A stretch of 64,000 bases of DNA from DASQHW01 sp038209365 (lineage in GTDB: Bacteria; Actinomycetota; Acidimicrobiia; IMCC26256; PALSA-610), in contig JBBQXS010000016.1 in the NCBI GenBank assembly GCA_038209365.1, positions 1 to 64,000 on the forward strand, written 5' to 3'. The translations under genes were made by a program, and so were the position numbers. A model generated the notes under the pieces. That model was not told the DNA's origin. It ran no database searches and saw nothing but the letters and a program-made list of their open reading frames with translations. Below, piece by piece: positions 8,979-16,589 of this stretch; position 1 is the stretch's first letter; each line of letters begins with the position of its first letter.

Positions 8979-11900
8979 TCAGCCCTGCTTGGTGGCGGCG
9001 TAGTGCTGCACTCCGGGGGCAGGCGCCTTTCCGCGAATGACGGCGCGGATCTCGATGCGTAGCGGGCCGTCACCGAAGCCGGCGACCACCCGAGAATGTT
9101 TGACCGCTTCGGCGGTCTCAGGGACCTGTTCGATGTCCTTCCGCATGCCCAGCGTGGACACGACGTAGTCCATGTCCCTCCACCCGTTCGGGAAGTGCTT
9201 CTGGACGGCCGGGTCGAAATCGAACGCCCAGTAGAACACGACCGTGCCGGAGTAGAACCCGCCGTCCATGGGGCGGGCGTCGAAGCCATGGTCGATCAGA
9301 TAGATCCAGAAGTCGTCGCTGACGAGGAGACGCTTGCTGTGGTCGACGTTGTGGATGAGCCAGTCCTGAGCGGCGCGCAGTTCCCCGTCGAGTCTCAAGG
9401 TCATCACCTCCCGATCGGCGGCGGCCCAGCCGGGGGCGACGACGAGCGCAGACGCGGTCACGACGAACGCGAGCGCCGCGGCGGCCGCGACGCGCATCGG
9501 CCATGCCAAGCGCGTGGACACCCGGCCGACGATCGCTCGCCAGCCTCCTCGATCCGATCCGAGGTGCCGTACGCGCCCGCGCACGGTGCGCCACAGGACG
9601 TCGGCGGTGCCGGCAACGACGATTGCGGCGAAGGGCAGGAGCCCGATCACGTACATGAAGGGGAGGTACCCGGGGCGCAGAATCAGCGCGAATTGAATGA
9701 CACAGGCCACTGCAGCAGCCCGCGTCGTACGCCAGGCGAGCGCGATCGGCGTGAGGAAGAACGCCGCGCCGAGGAGCCATGGATCGAGCCGCAGCCAATA
9801 GCCCACGATCTCACGCACGCCGCTCTGCGGGTCGAAGATGGAGCCGGTGGTCTCGCGCCCGAAGAGCTGCTCGACGAGCTCGTCCACCAGACTCACGTGG
9901 CCCGCACCGGGAATGAGCTCACCCTTCAAGAACGCGTACAGCGGGTACGCGAGGCATGTCAGCACGAAGAAGGACGCGAGGACCGTGAGGCAATAGCGGC
10001 GCGTGCGCCGGTCGAAGTTTTGTGTTGCGGCGACGAACAGCGCCGGCAGGAATACGAGTGCGGTCTCCTTCGAGAGCACGGCCCCGGCGAAGCACGCGCC
10101 GCTGGCAGCGAAGGTCCACAGGCGACGGCGCGGCGACAGCGCGAGGACGAAGGCCGCGAGCGTCCAGGTGATCGCGGGATTGTCGAGGAACACCAGGCGA
10201 TGGAAATACATCGACAGCGGTGAGAAAGCGAAGAGCACCACCGCGGCAGCGGCAAAAGGGCGGCCCATGCCGAGCCTGCGCGCAAGCGTGTACAGCAGGG
10301 CGCAGCTCACGATGCTCAGCGCGACCATGAACTGTCGGCCCACCACTATCGAGGGGAGGGTCTGGCCGAGTCCGACTGCCCAGCTCCAAAGAGTCATCGT
10401 GACCCAGCCAAGCGGCGGGTGGCCGTAGCCGTAGGTGTAGTTAGAGAGGGCGCCGTGGGTCTGGACGGCCCACGCGTTGCTGAGGTAGGTGCCTTCGTCG
10501 GGGGAGGGGCCGGGCCAATGGGACAGGTTCGTGAAGCCCACGAGCCCGACGGACGCGAGGAGGAGCAACTGCACTGCGACGTCGACGCGTGACGCGCGGA
10601 GAACCGCTCGGAATGCGCGCCGGCCTGTGCGCGGGCTCTGCCGCGAATCAGCCCGATCGATTGGCATCGGTGCGAGCGGCGGGAGCATCGGTGCGACGTT
10701 GTCGTCCGTTTGATGCGCTCGCCACGGCGCGCGACGCGGCGGGGCGACCACGTTTCCGTGCGCGCCCGCGCCATGGTCGGGCCCGCGATTCCCGTTGGAG
10801 TTCGCGCTGCCGTTCGACCGCTCGGGCGCAGAGGAAACGGCAACGCCGTTCCGAGTCACGGCCGAGCCGGAGACGGCCACGCGCCGGCGCATGAGGGGTT
10901 CGGACGTGCCCGCTGATCGGGCGGTGTACGGACCCCGGAATCGAGACCGTCGGCTCGTGGTGCCCGCGAACACGCCGGCAACGGTCGTGTCGGCATGCGC
11001 GGTGGTGACGGTCGTGTCGGCGTGCGCGGTGGTGACGGTCGTGTCGGCGTGCGCCGCAACGCTCGTGTTGACGTGCATCGCCAGCCTGTCCGACACGGAC
11101 ACCGTTATCTCAGGCTGTGCTTCGCGCTCCGCGGGCTTGGCGGGTGAGTCGTGCCGTGCGAGATGCAAACCGAAGTGCGTCGTCTTGTCCCACCCTCGCA
11201 CGCCGCGCGCCTCGCGCACGACGGCCTGCACGGCTGCAAGCGCGAGAACAGCCTGGTAGACCGGCAGGCCGAGGGCGAGGCGTCCGTAGTCGCGGATCGA
11301 CACACGTTCCCCGAACGATCGACCGAAGTCGCCCAGGCCCGCGATCTCTACGGCGAGGACGGCCAACATGGGGAACGCGGGAAGGAACGAGAGCAACGTG
11401 ACCGGTACCGGAGCCTTCACGAGGATCGCCGTCGCGATGGCTGCCGGAAACATGATCAGCACCAAAGCCATCAGGTACGGCATTCCCAGGGCAAAGAGCC
11501 CGAGCGCGCGCTGTTTGAGCGGCAGACGTTGCCAGTACCTTCTCGACAGTGTCTGAAGGTATCCCTGGTTCCAGCGCGTGCGTTGACGGAGAAAGGCGCG
11601 GAGCGTCGGCGGCGTTTCCTCGCGCGTGACGATCTCGGGCTCGTAGAAGACAACCGTCTTGGCGCCGAGTGAGCTCAGCCGTACTCCGAGCTCGCAGTCC
11701 TCCGCCAAGCACTCTGCGTCCCAGCCTCCGACCTCCCGCAACACCTTGGTTCGTATGAACACCGTGTTCCCACCGAGCGGGATGAAGCCGACGCGCGCGT
11801 GGAAGTGAAGGCGGCTGCGGAACCAGAAGTAGTACTCGAGAACGTTGCGCAGCGCGAACCAGCTCGAGCGGAAGTTCATGAGCTGGACGCCGGCCTGGAC

Positions 11901-12611
11901 GACGTCGGCACCCGTCTTCTGGAAGCACTGGTCGACCCGCTGCAGGAGTGCCGGATGAACATCGTCCTCGGCATCGAACACGCCGGTGATCTCGCCGCTG
12001 CAGTGCCGAAGTGCTGCGTTCAGCGCCTTCGGTTTGTTCTTCGGCTCGCTGTCGTCGAGGACAACCTTCACGCGATCGGGATACGCACGCGCGACGCGTT
12101 CAGCCACTTCTTGCGTCCCGGAGTCGTCAGTTCCCACGACGACGAGCACCTCGAAGTTGGGATGCTCGGTCGCCACGATTCGGGACAGCGTCGTCTCGAG
12201 GACACTTTCCTCATGGCGCGCGGGGATGATCAACGAGAAGGAAAGGCGTGGGTCGAGCCGCTCGGTTCCGAGACCCGTTGCGTCGAACGCGGCCGGGTGC
12301 CGCCAGGTGTCGACCATCCACACGAGGGTCGTCGCACACACGGCGGCCATCACCATGGAGACGCCGACATAGAAGAGGTACAAGAGCAACGTGATCTGGA
12401 CATGCCACAGGTAGGCCGGGACGAAGATCCCGGCCGCCGCGAGCGACACCACGAGCCACAGCGTGGGCACTCGACGGGCGCGGGAGCGGTCAGGCCCGGT
12501 CGCGAACGGCCCGGCCAGGCGCGCGTCCGTCAGGCCTCGTCTGCCTTGCTTCGCGTATGTGTCGACTGGCGCGAGTGGCGCGTGTGCGCCGTCGGGCGCA
12601 TCGATCGCCAC
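8979..12611 (-). CDS. Giant GT2-GT39 glycosyltransferase fusion membrane protein
   Basis: A 1210-residue two-enzyme fusion. The N-terminal half has two membrane helices, a family 2 glycosyltransferase domain (FDAEDD near residue 212, AEDCELG, and QRTRWNQG near 341, the Q-x-x-R-W signature of processive synthases) and further helices. A low-complexity linker (about 500-670) carries AHADTTVTT repeats. The C-terminal half is a GT39/PMT or ArnT-like polytopic domain with the PSPDEGTY Asp-Glu motif near 703 and many membrane segments. GTG 12611 was chosen because GAAGGGG lies 8 bases upstream. TTG 12668 would add 19 residues. It may both polymerise a glycan and transfer a lipid-linked sugar. Frame and linker are intact, so it is not an obvious mis-join. 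Confidence 0.88.
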   Translation of the reverse strand: MAIDAPDGAHAPLAPVDTYAKQGRRGLTDARLAGPFATGPDRSRARRVPTLWLVVSLAAAGIFVPAYLWHVQITLLLYLFYVGVSMVMAAVCATTLVWMVDTWRHPAAFDATGLGTERLDPRLSFSLIIPARHEESVLETTLSRIVATEHPNFEVLVVVGTDDSGTQEVAERVARAYPDRVKVVLDDSEPKNKPKALNAALRHCSGEITGVFDAEDDVHPALLQRVDQCFQKTGADVVQAGVQLMNFRSSWFALRNVLEYYFWFRSRLHFHARVGFIPLGGNTVFIRTKVLREVGGWDAECLAEDCELGVRLSSLGAKTVVFYEPEIVTREETPPTLRAFLRQRTRWNQGYLQTLSRRYWQRLPLKQRALGLFALGMPYLMALVLIMFPAAIATAILVKAPVPVTLLSFLPAFPMLAVLAVEIAGLGDFGRSFGERVSIRDYGRLALGLPVYQAVLALAAVQAVVREARGVRGWDKTTHFGLHLARHDSPAKPAEREAQPEITVSVSDRLAMHVNTSVAAHADTTVTTAHADTTVTTAHADTTVAGVFAGTTSRRSRFRGPYTARSAGTSEPLMRRRVAVSGSAVTRNGVAVSSAPERSNGSANSNGNRGPDHGAGAHGNVVAPPRRAPWRAHQTDDNVAPMLPPLAPMPIDRADSRQSPRTGRRAFRAVLRASRVDVAVQLLLLASVGLVGFTNLSHWPGPSPDEGTYLSNAWAVQTHGALSNYTYGYGHPPLGWVTMTLWSWAVGLGQTLPSIVVGRQFMVALSIVSCALLYTLARRLGMGRPFAAAAVVLFAFSPLSMYFHRLVFLDNPAITWTLAAFVLALSPRRRLWTFAASGACFAGAVLSKETALVFLPALFVAATQNFDRRTRRYCLTVLASFFVLTCLAYPLYAFLKGELIPGAGHVSLVDELVEQLFGRETTGSIFDPQSGVREIVGYWLRLDPWLLGAAFFLTPIALAWRTTRAAAVACVIQFALILRPGYLPFMYVIGLLPFAAIVVAGTADVLWRTVRGRVRHLGSDRGGWRAIVGRVSTRLAWPMRVAAAAALAFVVTASALVVAPGWAAADREVMTLRLDGELRAAQDWLIHNVDHSKRLLVSDDFWIYLIDHGFDARPMDGGFYSGTVVFYWAFDFDPAVQKHFPNGWRDMDYVVSTLGMRKDIEQVPETAEAVKHSRVVAGFGDGPLRIEIRAVIRGKAPAPGVQHYAATKQG
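10984..11061 (-). repeat. 27-bp in-frame tandem repeat in the glycosyltransferase linker
   Basis: Three consecutive copies (10984-11010, 11011-11037 and a 24-base partial 11038-11061) of a 27-base unit beginning GTCGTGTCGGC on the plus strand. The first two differ at one base. Read on the minus strand they encode AHADTTVTT repeats between the GT2 and GT39 domains. The length is a multiple of three, so copy-number change would alter linker length without a frameshift. Confidence 0.9.
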
Positions 12612-12926
12612 AATTACCCCTTCGGAAACCGGTGGAACCGCTTCCCCGTTGCTGCTACCCGACTGCAAAATGGCCGACGAACCTGGCGGGGAGACGGGGT
12701 GAGATGCCGTCGCTCGGGTGCGTGGTCCAAAATACGAAGCAGTTCTTCACCCCGCCCTCCCCGGTTTGCTCTTCGGCGCAAGTGAACACGCCAACGCGTG
12801 CCGGGACAATGAACAATATTTGCCATGTCCGCGGAGTGACGGGTCAACCGCGCCAGGTTTTCCCAATCCAGAGCCCGAACTGCGCGCAGAGCCGTCGCAA
12901 GCCTCCCTCTATGGTGCTCGACGCCG
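12612..12926. promoter_or_regulatory. Divergent intergenic region between glycosyltransferase and methyltransferase genes
   Basis: These 315 bases hold no recognisable gene. They separate two divergent genes and must contain both promoters. An AT-richer spot around 12808-12835 contains an imperfect dyad (GGACAATG, then about 11 bases, then CATGTCC) that could be an operator or promoter element. No confident -35/-10 pair can be assigned. The ribosome binding site of the minus gene (GAAGGGG on the minus strand) occupies the left edge. Confidence 0.4.
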
Positions 12927-13559
12927 ATGTCGAACATCCCGCCGGATCAGACGCCTTTCCCCCCGGAATTCTTCGTGCGGGACGACGAGTCCGGGGACGC
13001 CGGGTTCTATGCGTCCCCGCGCTTCGTTACGCATATCGACGAAGGCGCGATCGCGGCTGTCGGCGCGCTCTATGAGGAAATGCGGCTCGGAGGCGCCGTC
13101 CTCGATCTCATGGGCTCGTGGGTCTCGCATTTCACCCGGACGCCGGACGCGCTGACCGTGCTCGGGATGAACGCGGACGAGCTCGCCGCGAACCGCCAGG
13201 CCCGGGCGTGGGTCGTCCATGACCTCAACGCGCAGCCCAGGATTCCCTTTGCCGACGACGCGTTCGACCACGCGACCTGCTGCGTCTCGGTCGACTACCT
13301 GACGCGCCCGGTCGACGTGTTCCGTGACGTGGCTCGGGTCGTGCGACCCGGCGGCCTCTTCGTGTGCACGTTCTCGAACCGGCTGTTCCCGACCAAGGCG
13401 ATCCGGGGATGGCTCGCATCCGATGACGACGCGCACCAGCAGATCGTGGCCGAGTACTTTCGCCGCGCCGGCGGTTACGCCCCCGCGATCGCGCGCCGAT
13501 GCACGCCCGACACGCATCGCGGCGACCCGCTCTTCGCGGTCTGGGCCACAGTGACCTGA
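12927..13559 (+). CDS. SAM-dependent methyltransferase-like protein (type 11 class)
   Basis: A 210-residue protein with a class I methyltransferase pattern. The motif I position reads VLDLMGSWVSHF, an unusual DLMGSW replacing the glycine-rich D-x-G-x-G. Motif IV-like FADDAFDHATCCVSVDYL and the post-motif VARVVRPGGLFVCTF follow. The M-G-S-W-V-S-H variant is typical of a small conserved subfamily of unknown substrate (family knowledge). It starts at ATG 12927. Its 3' end overlaps the convergent PAP2 gene by 85 bases, so the two mRNAs are antisense there. Confidence 0.82.
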   Translation: MSNIPPDQTPFPPEFFVRDDESGDAGFYASPRFVTHIDEGAIAAVGALYEEMRLGGAVLDLMGSWVSHFTRTPDALTVLGMNADELAANRQARAWVVHDLNAQPRIPFADDAFDHATCCVSVDYLTRPVDVFRDVARVVRPGGLFVCTFSNRLFPTKAIRGWLASDDDAHQQIVAEYFRRAGGYAPAIARRCTPDTHRGDPLFAVWATVT

Positions 13560-14194
13560 CCGGACCGAGGGGGCGTGTGGTCTGCGGGGCCGAGGGCGAG
13601 GGCGTACTTGAGTGTCGACCCGATGGCGAGACCGAGGGCGGAGCCGCCGACGACGTCGAGCGGGTTGTGCGCGCCGACATAGATGCGCGCGAACCCGTTG
13701 AGCGCGGCGAGCACCCAGGGGACGAGCTTCCACCACCGGTGCAGATACGGACTGATCAACGCTGCGAGCGCGACCGCGAGTACTGCATGTCCCGACACGA
13801 AGCTGTTGCCGGCGGCAGGGACGTCACCCCGCAGGATGACGTCGCCGATCGTCGTCCCCGGTCGCTCGCGCTCGACGACGAGCTTCACGACCCGCTCGCC
13901 GAGCAGCTTCAGGACGGTCGCAGCGATCGCGGCGAGCGCGAGCCGCCGCCGGTGCACGACGAACGCGACGATGGCGACAAGAGGTCCGACGAGGATCGTG
14001 CCGAGCTGCTGGAATGGCCATACCGGCCGGTACAGCCACCCGGGCAGGTCGTTGATGGCGTGGAAGACATCTGCTTCCCACGACGGCACCGTGCCGTTGT
14101 GCGCGACGAGGCCGCACGCAACCAGTACCACGAGGCCCACTGCTGCGACGACAAGATCAGCAGTCCGCCGAGGAGTCGCCACGGCGCGGACCAT
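13475..14194 (-). CDS. PAP2-family membrane phosphatase (copy 1)
   Basis: A 239-residue polytopic phosphatidic-acid-phosphatase type 2 protein with about six membrane helices. The three catalytic motifs are present: K-x6-RP in KLVVERERP, SGH in SFVSGHAVLA (Pro of PSGH is Val) and R-x5-H-x3-D in ARIYVGAHNPLD. Such enzymes dephosphorylate lipid phosphates such as phosphatidate, PGP or undecaprenyl pyrophosphate on the outer membrane face. It starts at ATG 14194, only 18 bases from the divergent flippase-like gene, and its last 85 bases overlap the methyltransferase gene. The C-terminal tail after the last helix is basic and poorly conserved. Confidence 0.9.
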   Translation of the reverse strand: MVRAVATPRRTADLVVAAVGLVVLVACGLVAHNGTVPSWEADVFHAINDLPGWLYRPVWPFQQLGTILVGPLVAIVAFVVHRRRLALAAIAATVLKLLGERVVKLVVERERPGTTIGDVILRGDVPAAGNSFVSGHAVLAVALAALISPYLHRWWKLVPWVLAALNGFARIYVGAHNPLDVVGGSALGLAIGSTLKYALALGPADHTPPRSGQVTVAQTAKSGSPRCVSGVHRRAIAGA

Positions 14195-14212
14195 ACGTCA
14201 CGCAGTACTGTC

Positions 14213-15334
14213 GTGACCATCGACAGCGGGGACACAGCATTCGCGGATACTGATCCGGAGCCGACGTCGACGACGACGAAGGCGCGACCTCCGGCGTGGC
14301 GCAAGTACGTCGGCATCGCGCTTTCGCTCGCGGTCATCATCGCCGTGTTCTTCTACTTCCTCCCGAAGGTCGCGGACTACGGCGACGTGTGGGAAACCAT
14401 CAAGGACATGACGCCCCTCGAGATCGTGACGCTGTTGGCCGTCGCGGCGTGGAACCTCATCAGCTACCAGCCGGCGATCATGGCCTCGCTCCCCGGGATG
14501 ACGTTCGGGCAGGCGACGATCTCGTCACAGGCGTCGACCGCGGTCGCGAACACCGTGCCGGTCGGGGGCGTGTTCGGCATCGGCATGACTGCGACGATGT
14601 ACCGGTCGTGGGGTTTCAAGCGCCGTCCGATCACGCTGTCGCTGCTCGTCTCGGGGATCTGGAACAACTTCGCGAAGCTGCTACTGCCCGTCGTGGCGCT
14701 CGTACTGGTCGTCATCAGCGGAAGCGCGAGCGCCAGTGTCGTGATTGCCTCGGCGACCGGCGTAATCGCCCTGGCGGTTTTCCTCGTGCTGTTCACCGCG
14801 ATCCTGCGCAGCGAGAAGGCCGCGTTCGCGATCGGCGAGTGGGGCTCCAACCGCATGAACTGGCTTCGGCGGCGCCGCAACAAAGCGCCGATCAGCAGCT
14901 TCGGCCACACGCTGGTGAAGTTCCGGCGGGAGACGATCGATCTCGTCCGGCATCGTTGGGTGTCGCTCACCGTCTTCACACTGATCAGTCATCTCTCGCT
15001 GTTCCTCGTGCTGCTGGTCGCGTTGCGGCACGTCGGCGTCTCCCAGGAAGAAGTGAGCTGGCAGGAGGCACTGGCGGCCTTCTCGTTCATCCGCCTCGTC
15101 TCTGCCATCCCGTTGACGCCGGGCGGCCTGGGCGTGGTCGAGCTGGGTCTGACCGGGGGACTGGTCGCGGCCGGCGGAGACGACGCGCAAGTCGTTGCCG
15201 CGGTCCTCGTGTACCGCGCCCTCACGTATCTGCCGCCGATCCCGATCGGTGCGGTGTGCTACCTGCTCTGGCGCCGTCAGCTGGCCCGCCGGCCGTCGCC
15301 GGAGATGCCGACGCCGGTGATCGCCCCCACCTGA
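14213..15334 (+). CDS. UPF0104 / LPG-synthase-type transmembrane flippase-like protein (copy 1)
   Basis: A 373-residue integral membrane protein with about eight helices, matching the lysylphosphatidylglycerol synthase transmembrane (flippase-type) family. The N-terminus is Thr/Pro-rich, then come the helices, and a conserved IPLTPGGLGVVELGLTGGL motif sits near 300. There is no aminoacyl-transferase domain, so it is not a full MprF. Stand-alone members are thought to move or bind lipids. The GTG at 14213 is the only start close to the first helix and leaves 18 bases to the divergent PAP2 gene, so its mRNA is probably nearly leaderless. The 3' end overlaps the next PAP2 gene by 58 bases, tail to tail. 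Confidence 0.88.
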   Translation: MTIDSGDTAFADTDPEPTSTTTKARPPAWRKYVGIALSLAVIIAVFFYFLPKVADYGDVWETIKDMTPLEIVTLLAVAAWNLISYQPAIMASLPGMTFGQATISSQASTAVANTVPVGGVFGIGMTATMYRSWGFKRRPITLSLLVSGIWNNFAKLLLPVVALVLVVISGSASASVVIASATGVIALAVFLVLFTAILRSEKAAFAIGEWGSNRMNWLRRRRNKAPISSFGHTLVKFRRETIDLVRHRWVSLTVFTLISHLSLFLVLLVALRHVGVSQEEVSWQEALAAFSFIRLVSAIPLTPGGLGVVELGLTGGLVAAGGDDAQVVAAVLVYRALTYLPPIPIGAVCYLLWRRQLARRPSPEMPTPVIAPT

Positions 15335-16023
15335 GGCGCGGCTTCGGTCCGGTGTCGGCGCGCCCGAACCTGTTCCAGGGCGGCGGGCCAGAACAGCGCG
15401 AGGCCGGCGCCGATCAGGCTCCCACCGACGACGTCGGTCAGCCAGTGCGCGCCGAGGTACGTGCGCGACAAGGCGATCAGGAACGTCAGCAACGCGGCGA
15501 GGAGCTCCCACCGCAGCCGGCGGCGACCGGGCGGGAGCAGCGCGAGCACAACCCCGATCGCGGTGACCGCGATCGCAATCGCATGGCCCGACGGATACGA
15601 CGCGCCGCTCGTGACAATGAGCGAGCCGGGCGGGCGGGGACGATCGATCGCCGCCTTCAACGGGCCGATGCAGAGCTCGGACGTGACGACCGCGCCGACG
15701 AACGCGCTCAGCTGCAGGAACCGGCGGCGCACGAGCAGGATCACCACCGTTGCGCCGCGCACGCTCCATGAGACCGTCGCCGATCCCAGCGTGGTGAGCC
15801 CCTCGAACACCCGTGTTGCCGGATGCCAGCGCGCGTCCTGCATGAGGTCCCGCCACCAGTCGTCGACGACCTGTATGCCGGAACGGGTCGACGGGTTGGC
15901 GATGAGGACAGAGAGCACGACCGCGGCGAACAGCATGATCAGGGAGGCGACGAGCACTCGCCTGCGGTTCAACAGCATGTGCGGATGCGGCAGGTGCGGA
16001 TGCGGCAGGTGCGCGTGTGGCAT
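15277..16023 (-). CDS. PAP2-family membrane phosphatase (copy 2) with His-rich N-terminus
   Basis: A 248-residue PAP2 protein with all motifs intact: K-x6-RP in KAAIDRPRP, PSGH in YPSGHAIA, and SRTYLGAHWLTD. It is likely a lipid-phosphate or undecaprenyl-pyrophosphate phosphatase facing the cell exterior. The first 15 residues are a Pro-His repeat (HLPHPH units) encoded by a 15-base tandem repeat, before the first helix. This could bind a metal ion on the cytoplasmic side. The start ATG shares its A with the TGA of the upstream lipoprotein gene (TGATG), so the two are translationally coupled. It converges on and overlaps the flippase-like gene. Confidence 0.9.
   Translation of the reverse strand: MPHAHLPHPHLPHPHMLLNRRRVLVASLIMLFAAVVLSVLIANPSTRSGIQVVDDWWRDLMQDARWHPATRVFEGLTTLGSATVSWSVRGATVVILLVRRRFLQLSAFVGAVVTSELCIGPLKAAIDRPRPPGSLIVTSGASYPSGHAIAIAVTAIGVVLALLPPGRRRLRWELLAALLTFLIALSRTYLGAHWLTDVVGGSLIGAGLALFWPAALEQVRARRHRTEAAPQVGAITGVGISGDGRRAS
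15981..16023 (-). repeat. 15-bp tandem repeat encoding a Pro-His N-terminal tag
   Basis: Two perfect copies of a 15-base unit (GCGGATGCGGCAGGT on the plus strand, 15981-15995 and 15996-16010) and a degenerate third (16011-16023) that includes the start codon of the PAP2 gene. They encode alternating His residues at the extreme N-terminus. Confidence 0.85.
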
Positions 16024-16589
16024 CAGGGCCCGTTCTCGATCACGCCGTGTGACTCCCGGTCCAGTGCTTCGCGAAGCTCGGCGCGGGTCGTGAAACCGAC
16101 CATCAACGTCGCTTCGTTGACCAGGATGCTCGGTCGATCGGTGTCGAGCTCGAATCGATACGTGACACAGCCGCCGTCGAAGACATACGAGCGCGTGCCG
16201 GCGTAGTCGGGAGAGACCCGGTCAACCGTCTCGTACCGCTCGGTCTGTGGCTCGTCGGAGGGGATGCGCACGGCACCGGCCGTGTCGCACGTGTGGGCCA
16301 GTGTGACTTCCAATGCGTGCTCACCGGCCCGGTCGGAGGCGAGCGTCATACGCGAGCGGTTTTGGCGCACGTCGAGCTCGACGAAGCTCCAACCGGCGGG
16401 CATCCCTCGCACGCACGGGACGAGCGTCGCGTCCCGGACCGACTGCGCGATCAGCGTCAGCGTCGAGAGCTGCTCGGTGCCGCAGTCCGGTCGGGCCAGG
16501 GTGACGTCGGAGCCGCAGGCAGCGATCGTCGACCCCGCGAGCAATGCGACGGCCGACGCAGCACCAAGGCGAGCGGCCCTCCGCCTCAC
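16023..16589 (-). CDS. Putative lipoprotein of unknown function
   Basis: A 188-residue protein with a basic N-terminus (MRRRAARLG), a hydrophobic segment and a lipobox-like IAAC at about 21-24, so it is probably exported and lipidated. The mature part has four Cys (in PDCGTEQ, VPCVRGM, HTCDTAG and GGCVTYR), suggesting two disulfides, and no family I recognise. The start is GTG, overlapping the stop of the PAP2-kinase gene (GTGA). Its own stop overlaps the start of PAP2 copy 2. It is therefore the middle gene of a tightly coupled PAP2-kinase / lipoprotein / PAP2 operon and may be an extracytoplasmic partner of these membrane proteins. Confidence 0.8.
   Translation of the reverse strand: MRRRAARLGAASAVALLAGSTIAACGSDVTLARPDCGTEQLSTLTLIAQSVRDATLVPCVRGMPAGWSFVELDVRQNRSRMTLASDRAGEHALEVTLAHTCDTAGAVRIPSDEPQTERYETVDRVSPDYAGTRSYVFDGGCVTYRFELDTDRPSILVNEATLMVGFTTRAELREALDRESHGVIENGP

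Noticed and set aside
10984..11061. Short repeats as a possible CRISPR array
   Set aside because: The units are directly adjacent without spacers and stay in frame within a coding sequence.
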